A stretch of DNA of 6,074 nt from Bacillota bacterium (lineage in GTDB: Bacteria; Bacillota_G; SHA-98; UBA4971), in contig JAAZEW010000185.1 in assembly GCA_012512055.1 (NCBI GenBank), forward strand, positions 1 to 6,074. The letters are read 5' to 3'. The notes under the pieces are model-generated. The model made no database searches. It was not told the origin of the DNA and was given only the letters and a program-made list of their open reading frames with translations. This document shows positions 1 through 4,831 of this stretch, one piece after another (within the stretch, counting starts at the first letter, position 1; every line of letters starts with the position of its first letter). Position numbers and translations under genes: made by a program.

Positions 1-822
1 AATACCTTTCGCATCTGCAACTTCCATGAGTCTCTTGACAATCCTCGGATCCGCCACGAAAGAAGCGTCCGCATGGGTCAGGGCAGGCCCCTTCCCAAGA
101 GAAGTCGAATACAGGTGCTCTTTGGACCCCGGGACATCAGACGCGGTAGTGCCCTCAAACGCCATAGCCATATCAGGCTCCAGCCTGTAGGACGCAACCT
201 GCGCTCCGCGGCCGCCTACCTCCTCCTGTGCCGTAAAGACTCCCTGAATTGTGAAATTCCACCGCTTCTCCATCATTAGGAGCCTGGCAAGGACAGCGCA
301 CCCTACCCTGTCGTCAAAGGCTTTGGCTTTTGCCCTGGTATTACCGATATCCTCATACTTCGTGGCAAAAATAATACCGTCGCCGAGCTTGACGAGTTTC
401 TCCGCCTCATCCTTGTCCTTTGCACCGATATCTATGAACAACCCGGCAATGTCAAACGGCTTGTCCGCTTCTTCCCACTTCTGCAGGTGGATGGGTTTTG
501 CCCCGATTACCCCCGGGACGCGATTCTTGCCTACATAGACTGATTTGGACACCAGCACTCTCGGGTCGACACCGCCGATGGGTTTGAACCTGAGAGTCCC
601 GGATTTTTCGATGAACATGACCATAAGTCCGACTTCATCCATGTGAGCGGCAAGCATGACTTTGGGCCCTTTCCCGTCACCGCTCTTTATGGCAATAACA
701 TTCCCTAAGGCATCTGTTTCTACTTTGTCACAGTAGGGGCTGACCTGCTTCCTTATGATACTTGCGACTTCCTGTTCCTGTCCTGAAACGCCGAAGGCTT
801 CTGTGAGGGTTTTTAGAAGCAT
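1..822 (-). CDS. M42 family metallo-aminopeptidase (C-terminus off-window)
   Basis: This is a 274-codon open frame from ATG at 822 to the left edge, so the C-terminal part of the protein is missing. M42 enzymes are cytosolic dinuclear metal aminopeptidases that usually form large TET dodecamers and trim short peptides. Visible motifs are LAAHMDE (H60 metal ligand, D62), AFDDRVG (D170/D171, bridging metal) and TAQEEVGGRGA (E200 general base, E201 ligand). AFEGTTASDVPG puts Glu223 at the third-shell ligand position where the neighbouring paralogue has Asp. The last metal-binding His lies beyond the window. The start is set by GGAGGG six bases upstream of ATG. The gene begins inside the last 10 bases of the upstream M42 gene, so translational coupling is likely. 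The family is certain; the substrate preference is not known. Confidence 0.95.
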   Translation of the reverse strand, partial: MLLKTLTEAFGVSGQEQEVASIIRKQVSPYCDKVETDALGNVIAIKSGDGKGPKVMLAAHMDEVGLMVMFIEKSGTLRFKPIGGVDPRVLVSKSVYVGKNRVPGVIGAKPIHLQKWEEADKPFDIAGLFIDIGAKDKDEAEKLVKLGDGIIFATKYEDIGNTRAKAKAFDDRVGCAVLARLLMMEKRWNFTIQGVFTAQEEVGGRGAQVASYRLEPDMAMAFEGTTASDVPGSKEHLYSTSLGKGPALTHADASFVADPRIVKRLMEVADAKGI

Positions 823-1877
823 TTCAATCCCTCCACATACTTCTTATCGAGCCGGACGATGAATTCTGTAAGCAGCCTACCGGCTCGTTCAATGTCAGCG
901 AGACACACGGTCTCAACTGCGGTATGCATATATCGCAGGGGTATGGACACCAGTCCTGTGGGGATCCCGCCTCGGGTGATCTGTATCGCGAAGGCGTCTG
1001 TCCCGCCTGGATGAGGACTCGGATCCGTCTGGACGGCAATTTCCAGTTCACCGGCGATAGTCTTCAGCCTCTCGAATATTGCCGGATGGACTGCCGGTCC
1101 GATGGAGATGCCGGGACCTTTGTCCATGGAAATGGACTGATACTCAGGGACTGAAGACTGGTCGCCGAATCCCACGTCAATAGCAATTCCCACATCCGGG
1201 ACTATGCCGTATGTACTGGTGATGGCACCCCTTACTCCGACTTCCTCCTGGACAGTGGCGACACAATACACGTCAGCATGGTGACGCATGTCGCGAAGGA
1301 TTCGGAGGCACTCAAACATGACCGCGACCCCGGCCCGGTCATCCATGGTCTTCCCTGCCATGAACTTACCCTGCAGCGGGATGGGAGTTTGGGCGAAAGT
1401 GATTATGTCGCCCACCTGGACCAGTTCGCGAGCTTCATCACCGGTGAGGCCGACATCGACATATAGGTCTTCCCACTTCACAGATTTCTCCCGCTCTCCG
1501 GGATCTTGAACGTGTGGCGGCTTTGCTCCTACAACGCCCGGCAACTTCCTGCGCCCATAGACTGTCACTTCAAGTCCGGGCAGAATCCGCCTGTCAATAC
1601 CGCCGATTTGAGTTATCCTAAGACAACCCTGATCTTCAATCTTCGTAACCATAAGTCCAATTTCGTCCATATGCGCAGCAAGCATGACGCGGGGATGAGG
1701 CGCGCGCCCGATTCCTCGCTTAAGCATAATGAGATTGCCGAGGGCGTCAGTCCGGGCTTCATCAAACAGGCCGGACATTTTCTTCTGCACGACAGCAGCG
1801 ACCTTGTCCTCATGGCCGGATGCACCGGGTTCTGAGATTATACTGCTCAGGAACTCGGCGAGTCCTATTGTTGCCAT
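813..1877 (-). CDS. M42 family metallo-aminopeptidase (complete)
   Basis: The product is 354 aa, a normal M42 length. The family comprises co-catalytic zinc or cobalt aminopeptidases (glutamyl/leucyl aminopeptidase, FrvX/YsdC/TET type, once annotated as endoglucanases) that degrade peptides in the cytosol. All expected residues are present: LAAHMDEIG (H69, D71), KTMDDRAG (D179/D180), ATVQEEVGVRGA (E211 base, E212 ligand), AIDVGFGD (D234 ligand) and PLRYMHTAVE (H318 ligand). The start chosen is ATG 1877, six bases after a GGAGGG site. A longer reading from GTG 1907 is possible, but it would translate through that ribosome binding site and has none of its own. The gene overlaps the downstream paralogue by 10 bp. 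The two share long similar stretches (for example VMLAAHMDE and TDALGN), so they arose by duplication. Exact specificity cannot be read from sequence. Confidence 0.96.
   Translation of the reverse strand: MATIGLAEFLSSIISEPGASGHEDKVAAVVQKKMSGLFDEARTDALGNLIMLKRGIGRAPHPRVMLAAHMDEIGLMVTKIEDQGCLRITQIGGIDRRILPGLEVTVYGRRKLPGVVGAKPPHVQDPGEREKSVKWEDLYVDVGLTGDEARELVQVGDIITFAQTPIPLQGKFMAGKTMDDRAGVAVMFECLRILRDMRHHADVYCVATVQEEVGVRGAITSTYGIVPDVGIAIDVGFGDQSSVPEYQSISMDKGPGISIGPAVHPAIFERLKTIAGELEIAVQTDPSPHPGGTDAFAIQITRGGIPTGLVSIPLRYMHTAVETVCLADIERAGRLLTEFIVRLDKKYVEGLKCF
829..834 (-). promoter_or_regulatory. Ribosome binding site of the downstream M42 gene
   Basis: GGAGGG on the minus strand lies six bases before ATG 822. 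It sits inside the coding end of the upstream M42 gene. Spacing and core are identical to the site in front of that gene, which fits coupled translation at similar levels. Confidence 0.8.
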
Positions 1878-1883
1878 ACCCAA

Positions 1884-1889
1884 CCCTCC
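1884..1889 (-). promoter_or_regulatory. Ribosome binding site that decides the M42 start
   Basis: GGAGGG on the minus strand, six bases before ATG 1877. It favours this start over the in-frame GTG at 1907, whose reading would encode Gly-Gly across the site. Confidence 0.8.
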
Positions 1890-1934
1890 ATTCACCAAAA
1901 CTCTCACACAAGAAGAAGTTTCTACCAGGCTTCA

Positions 1935-1980
1935 TATCTTCTTCGACAATAGCCTAATTCCTGCTACATCCCGACAAGTT
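1935..1980 (-). promoter_or_regulatory. Putative promoter or regulatory element upstream of the M42 pair
   Basis: The 193 bp between thiL and the first peptidase gene contain no ORF and no clear terminator. On the minus strand they hold two TTGTCG copies (the second extended to TTGTCGAA, 1942-1949) flanking GCAGGAATT (1956-1964), followed by GAAGATATG. A GGTTAACC palindrome lies just upstream at 1985-1992. No good -35/-10 pair for the housekeeping sigma factor is seen. The arrangement resembles, from memory only, an intergenic motif common in some Clostridia; its role is unknown. Calling it regulatory is inference from position and repetition. Confidence 0.3.
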
Positions 1981-2070
1981 TCAAGGTTAACCAAGTATGT
2001 CCCAGCCACTGCGGAGAGCTTGATCCGTGATGTCCCGTGGCTTTAGCCTGTCCGCTTCGGTCTGTACGTA

Positions 2071-3336
2071 TTAGGGGCTGAAAGGCGCACCAAAATGATC
2101 GTATCCCCTGGTAACGAGGGTCCGCTTGGCGCCGTCACTGCCTACCAAGACCACGCCTTCCGTCTCAAGTGTAATATGCCCAACTATATGCATGGTTCCA
2201 CCGACATTCGACAGTGCGTCGCGGACCGTGTCAGCAAATTCAGGCGGGAACGTGAATACCAGCTCGAAATCTTCACCCCCGGACAATGCCCATTCAAGAG
2301 GGTCACATCCCAGGAGTTTTGCGGCAAGCAGCGTGGATTCTCCTATTGGAACTACGGCTTCCCTAATTGCCGCTCCGACTTTGCTCTCCCTGGCAATATG
2401 ATGGATATCCCCTGCCAGCCCGTCGCTGATGTCCATCATAGCGCTTACCACGCCGGTTGAGGCAAGGACGCAGCCCTCACGCACTCTGGGCACAGGCTCC
2501 AGGTGCGCCTTTATCAATTCGTCAATCCAATCTGTGCCGGATTCCAAGTTCGGCGATGAAGCTCCTGCTCCAGCCAGGTCTGGAGAGGGGCGGGCCTGCA
2601 TTCCCGGCTGTTCCGGCTGCACCCGCTGTTCCGGTTGTCCCGATTGTGGCGACTCTCCCGACTGTCCCGATTGCGGCGACCGGCTCGGCTGCACCGGATG
2701 CTCCGATTGTCCCGGCTGCACCCCTGCCTGCCCAATGCGTTGCGCAGCCTGCCTGGCAGCTTCACTGTAGATCCGGGTGGGCCCATCTTTACGCCCAAGT
2801 TTCCTTAGAGACGCCAACCCCGCTGCAGACCTGCCAAGAGGGCCTGTAACTGCGGTAAGGTGACCAGGGGCAGGACCTAGCCTGGTGACAGGGGAATCGG
2901 CTGAACCGAGGATTGCAATGTTCAGCACCATGGCTTTTGGAGAGCTTACGATGTCTCCGCCTACCAACTGCACACCGAATTGCCGTGCAATATCCAGTAT
3001 TCCCTTGTAGACACCTTCCACATAGGCGTCATCCGCCCAGCCGGCCAGGCCCATGGATGTCAGAGCAAACAAGGGAACTCCTCCCATAGCTGCGATGTCA
3101 CTGATATTTACCGCAAGCGCCTTCCAGCCGAGTTGCCAAGGGCTTATGTATTCCCTTTCAAAGTGAACTCCTTCAACCAGCATGTCACAAGCTGCCAGAA
3201 GCTTACCGCGCGGAGGGAGAATAACCGCAGCATCATCACCGATCCCCAGCACAACGCCTGCACCGCCTGTATCGCCTGCATCAATCCACTGCCTGATGCG
3301 TTCAATAAGCCCGAACTCTCCGCCGTTTATTCTCAT
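2071..3336 (-). CDS. thiL: Thiamine-monophosphate kinase with a repeat-bearing insert
   Basis: ThiL uses ATP to phosphorylate thiamine monophosphate to thiamine diphosphate, the last step of cofactor synthesis, in the cytosol. The sequence has the AIRS/PurM-type fold markers: FGLIERIR near the N-terminus, GIGDDAAV (D34/D35), DMLVEGVHF (51-59), WKALAVNISDIAAMGG (71-86), VGGDIV (125-130), MDISDGLAGD (301-310) and SGGEDFELV (352-360). At 421 aa it is about 80-90 residues longer than usual. The excess is residues about 201-268, between the N-terminal and C-terminal domains, and is Gln/Pro/Ser/Gly-rich with a 9-bp tandem repeat. All catalytic motifs flank the insert intact, so activity is likely. 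ATG 3336 is the first start after an in-frame TAG at 3346-3348. The ribosome binding site is weak (a GAAGGG about 16 bases away). The M42 pair lies downstream on the same strand. Confidence 0.95.
   Translation of the reverse strand: MRINGGEFGLIERIRQWIDAGDTGGAGVVLGIGDDAAVILPPRGKLLAACDMLVEGVHFEREYISPWQLGWKALAVNISDIAAMGGVPLFALTSMGLAGWADDAYVEGVYKGILDIARQFGVQLVGGDIVSSPKAMVLNIAILGSADSPVTRLGPAPGHLTAVTGPLGRSAAGLASLRKLGRKDGPTRIYSEAARQAAQRIGQAGVQPGQSEHPVQPSRSPQSGQSGESPQSGQPEQRVQPEQPGMQARPSPDLAGAGASSPNLESGTDWIDELIKAHLEPVPRVREGCVLASTGVVSAMMDISDGLAGDIHHIARESKVGAAIREAVVPIGESTLLAAKLLGCDPLEWALSGGEDFELVFTFPPEFADTVRDALSNVGGTMHIVGHITLETEGVVLVGSDGAKRTLVTRGYDHFGAPFSP
2605..2721 (-). repeat. 9-bp tandem repeat within thiL, 13 units
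   Basis: Thirteen consecutive 9-bp units on the minus strand follow roughly the pattern (GGA/GTG/CCG/GAA)-CA(A/G)-(T/C)CG. They encode the triad x-Gln-[Pro/Ser], ThiL residues 206-244. The middle residue is Gln in 10 of 13 units, and the third is Pro or Ser in 12 of 13. The unit GTGCAGCCG recurs exactly three times. A 9-bp period keeps the frame when copies are gained or lost. The encoded segment should be disordered and acts at most as a linker. The reverse strand reads as a false Cys-rich protein. Confidence 0.85.
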
Positions 3337-3386
3337 TTGCGATTTCTACCAGCCCTTCTCCCTAACATCGAATCGCCGGCACTTCC

Positions 3387-3437
3387 TGAGTCACTCATAG
3401 CAAAACAGATAACGATGGCCGTATCTTGTGTGACTCA
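3387..3437. repeat. Spaced 8-bp inverted repeat upstream of thiL
   Basis: TGAGTCAC (3387-3394) and GTGACTCA (3430-3437) are perfect inverted copies separated by 35 bp, about 50-100 bp upstream of the thiL start. Each arm contains a near-palindromic TGAGTCA/TGACTCA core, so the pair could be two protein half-sites or the arms of a long hairpin. No T-tract follows, so it is not a standard terminator. Confidence 0.35.
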
Positions 3438-3581
3438 ACCCGTGGCCTGACAGGAGCCCATAGTCCGCGAAATAGGACACTTCCAGATCCGATAATTGCA
3501 CGTCACAACCGGCGTGCGTCTGCCGTTACCCGATCCACGCGCAGTACGGATGTGACACAGATACAACACAGAAGCGATATT

Positions 3582-3598
3582 CGCACAACATAAGTGCG
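3582..3598 (-). repeat. Small hairpin downstream of the YbaK-like gene
   Basis: CGCAC (3582-3586) and GTGCG (3594-3598) form a 5-bp stem with a 7-base loop, 21 bp past the stop codon of the YbaK-like gene. On the minus strand it is followed by AATATCGC rather than a run of T. It may therefore stabilise or weakly terminate that transcript but is not a canonical intrinsic terminator. Confidence 0.3.
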
Positions 3599-3618
3599 CC
3601 AGACCCATATAGTATAAG

Positions 3619-4095
3619 CTAAATCTCCACGACTTGCCCGCCGGTCATATCTTGGAGATCCTTAGCATTCAGTTGAAACACGGAGTTGGGCGTACCACCT
3701 GCCGCCCATATCTTTCCATATTGGAGTAGGTCTTCATCAATGAAAGTGCGAATGTCTTGCAGATGCCCAAGGGGGGGAACACCACCGATTGTAAAGCCCG
3801 TAGTAGTACGGACAAATTCGGCATCTGCCTTTTCGATTGGTTCGCCTATGTAACCTGCAATCCTCTTTTCGTTGACTCTGTTAGAGCCGCTAGCAATTAC
3901 TAGGATAGGCTGGCCTGTTCGTTTTCCCCGGAAAACCAAAGACTTAGCAATCTGTCCTAATCTGCATCCAACACTATTTGCCGCGTCAACCGCTGTCCTC
4001 GTAGTGTTAGGCAGTTCAACAACTCTACAGTCAAAACCCAGTGATTTTAGAAGATCCTGTATCTTCTGCGAAGCAGAGCTAAGTGTCCCAGACAT
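3619..4095 (-). CDS. YbaK/EbsC-type aminoacyl-tRNA deacylase
   Basis: The product is 158 aa, the usual size for a single free-standing YbaK/ProX domain. Members hydrolyse mischarged tRNAs, for example Cys-tRNA(Pro) or Ala-tRNA(Pro), acting in trans beside aminoacyl-tRNA synthetases. Visible family signatures are IAKSLVFRG (the conserved Lys is K51), LVIASGSNRVNEKRIA (65-80), TIGGVPPLGH (102-111) and IWAAGGTPNSVFQL (129-142). ATG 4095 is preceded by a strong GAGGAGGT site seven bases upstream. The gene stands alone on the minus strand and is divergent from the membrane-gene pair at 4575. Which mischarged tRNA it edits cannot be told from sequence; EbsC, ProX and YbaK subgroups remain possible. 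Confidence 0.93.
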   Translation of the reverse strand: MSGTLSSASQKIQDLLKSLGFDCRVVELPNTTRTAVDAANSVGCRLGQIAKSLVFRGKRTGQPILVIASGSNRVNEKRIAGYIGEPIEKADAEFVRTTTGFTIGGVPPLGHLQDIRTFIDEDLLQYGKIWAAGGTPNSVFQLNAKDLQDMTGGQVVEI

Positions 4096-4102
4096 CCCTT
4101 CT

Positions 4103-4110
4103 ACCTCCTC
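4103..4110 (-). promoter_or_regulatory. Strong ribosome binding site of the YbaK-like gene
   Basis: GAGGAGGT on the minus strand lies seven bases before ATG 4095. It is a near-perfect anti-16S match and fixes the start. Confidence 0.85.
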
Positions 4111-4179
4111 AACCTACGTAGCAATAGTGCTTAGCTTCTTTAAATATGGTAGCCGAAACAGACGACCACTGCAATACGC

Positions 4180-4185
4180 TGTCAA
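4180..4185 (-). promoter_or_regulatory. Perfect -35 hexamer upstream of the YbaK-like gene, weak -10
   Basis: TTGACA on the minus strand lies about 85 bp before the YbaK-like start. At 17-bp spacing the -10 position (4157-4162) reads TCTGTT, only three of six matches. It is an alternative to the promoter at 4218-4246. Confidence 0.25.
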
Positions 4186-4217
4186 GTGTAGAAGACCCTG
4201 AGATTTTCCGGGCATCA

Positions 4218-4246
4218 TATATAGTGTGTCACAATACTCGTGACAG
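4218..4246 (-). promoter_or_regulatory. Candidate promoter for the YbaK-like gene
   Basis: On the minus strand CTGTCA (4241-4246, four of six to TTGACA) and TATATA (4218-4223) are separated by exactly 17 bp. This would give a leader of roughly 115 nt before the YbaK-like ATG. The spacer and -35 coincide with a perfect dyad (4227-4245), an arrangement typical of repressor control. It is a prediction from hexamers only. Confidence 0.3.
4227..4245. promoter_or_regulatory. Operator-like dyad TGTCAC-N7-GTGACA
   Basis: Perfect 6-bp inverted arms, TGTCAC (4227-4232) and GTGACA (4240-4245), flank a 7-bp spacer in the divergent region between the YbaK-like gene and the membrane-gene pair. Size and symmetry fit a dimeric regulator, but no regulator gene is in the window and the family cannot be named. 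Confidence 0.35.
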
Positions 4247-4381
4247 CGCCTTAGGCTTTCAACGATGCTGTCCGGTTTTCGACGACTTAAACCCTGATCT
4301 GTATTTGAAAAGTAAGCGTCAAATACAGCGGGTGAGAGTTACCGTGTACGCCAAGGTGCCATTGCGAGGCTTGGAAGGGAC

Positions 4382-4411
4382 TTGCCAACTCCTATCGAAT
4401 ATTAGTATTAA
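4382..4411 (+). promoter_or_regulatory. Candidate promoter for the membrane-protein/MFS pair
   Basis: TTGCCA (4382-4387, five of six to TTGACA) and TATTAA (4406-4411, four of six to TATAAT) are 18 bp apart on the plus strand. A start near 4418 would leave a leader of about 157 nt before ATG 4575. It lies inside the possible broken gene, so the two interpretations compete unless that gene is dead. Confidence 0.3.
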
Positions 4412-4574
4412 CAGGGAATCTGACACCGCTGAATCCGGAACCAAGCACTACAGGCTACACTCAAGAGCCCTTTATTGCAGCTGGGCAGGATTATCTCATC
4501 CTAACCGGCATGATCCCGGGTGGTGACTCTTTCATCCTTACGTTGCAGCAGAACAAAGGTTAGGGGGTGTTGCA

Positions 4575-4823
4575 ATGGATCCTTTGCTTCACCGGGTTAT
4601 TGGTAACCTCATTCACATATGGCAAGCCAATGAACATGCACGTCTTATTCGTTACGCGAAATCGGAAGATGAGGAAGTAAGGCAAAAGGCGCAGCAAGCC
4701 TTGAAAACAAGAGACTGTCTTGCATATGCGGGACTGGGATTCGCTATAGTAGTCGGACTCGGATCGCTCATACGCGAAGCGTCTAAGCAGTTGTTTGGAG
4801 CGGGTACTACAAGAAAGCTGTAA
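4575..4823 (+). CDS. Small single-span membrane protein, unknown function
   Basis: The product is 82 aa and belongs to no family I recognise. Residues 1-47 are polar and helical, with a charged stretch (YAKSEDEEVRQKAQQALKTRD) that may form an amphipathic helix. Residues about 49-66 (LAYAGLGFAIVVGLGSLI) are a hydrophobic Gly/Ala-rich segment long enough for one membrane span, and a short tail with basic residues follows. There is no cleavable signal peptide. ATG 4575 is preceded by AGGGGGTG at 4562-4569, a good ribosome binding site, which supports a real gene. Its stop is 8 bp from the MFS start, so the two are probably co-transcribed and could be a transporter with a small partner. That partnership is inference from position only. 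Confidence 0.7.
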   Translation: MDPLLHRVIGNLIHIWQANEHARLIRYAKSEDEEVRQKAQQALKTRDCLAYAGLGFAIVVGLGSLIREASKQLFGAGTTRKL

Positions 4824-4831
4824 CTGTTGAA

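Larger units (their letters stand above)
3337..3618. other. Non-coding region between the YbaK-like gene and thiL
   Basis: This 282-bp stretch has no convincing ORF on either strand and would form the leader of thiL if that gene has its own promoter. Its only clear structure is two inverted repeats, listed separately. I looked for a TPP riboswitch, as would suit a thiamine gene, but see no CTGAGA-type core. No T-box or tRNA is visible. AGTATA at 3611-3616 (TATACT on the minus strand) is a possible -10 but has no good -35. Confidence 0.5.
4146..4563 (+). pseudogene. Possible frame-disrupted small gene of unknown function
   Basis: Two overlapping frames look like halves of one protein. The frame open from 4146 reads protein-like to VRVTVYAKVPLRGLEG (up to about 4379). 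The +1 frame, open from 4336, continues LANSYRILVLTGNLTPLNPE and ends with a TAG at 4561-4563. The second frame has no standard start codon before its last 20 codons, so it cannot be a free-standing gene. Dropping one G from GGG at 4377-4379 would join the two. The C-terminal half holds a short internal echo (LVLTGNLTP and LILTGMIPGG). The stop lies 11 bp before the next start and overlaps its ribosome binding site, as in an operon. I recognise no family. The N-terminal half is less convincing and has no ribosome binding site at 4146. It could also be chance open frame or a sequencing error. Confidence 0.3.

Noticed and set aside
1875..1907. Longer M42 start at GTG 1907
   Set aside because: The reading runs through the GGAGGG site of ATG 1877, has no ribosome binding site of its own and adds ten residues not expected in the family.
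1506..2046. Plus-strand open frames of about 105-109 codons across the start of the M42 gene
   Set aside because: They lie antisense to strongly supported M42 sequence, look compositionally unlike proteins and lack ribosome binding sites.
1878..2070. Intrinsic terminator after thiL
   Set aside because: Only a tiny GGCT-AA-AGCC stem is visible, and there is no T-tract, so termination cannot be claimed.
2605..2721. CRISPR-like or intergenic satellite array
   Set aside because: The units are 9 bp, contiguous, without spacers, and fully inside the thiL reading frame.
2429..2849. Plus-strand ORFs, one rich in CxxC-like Cys motifs resembling a metal-binding protein
   Set aside because: They are antisense to the x-Q-[P/S] repeat and surrounding thiL coding sequence. 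The Cys pattern is simply the reverse strand of the 9-bp units, and the thiL frame is well supported by family motifs.
2980..3450. Plus-strand ORF of 156 codons spanning the thiL start
   Set aside because: Most of it is antisense to the conserved N-terminal half of ThiL, and its translation resembles no protein family.
3337..3618. TPP riboswitch upstream of thiL
   Set aside because: No CTGAGA core or paired TPP-sensor segments could be found on the minus strand.
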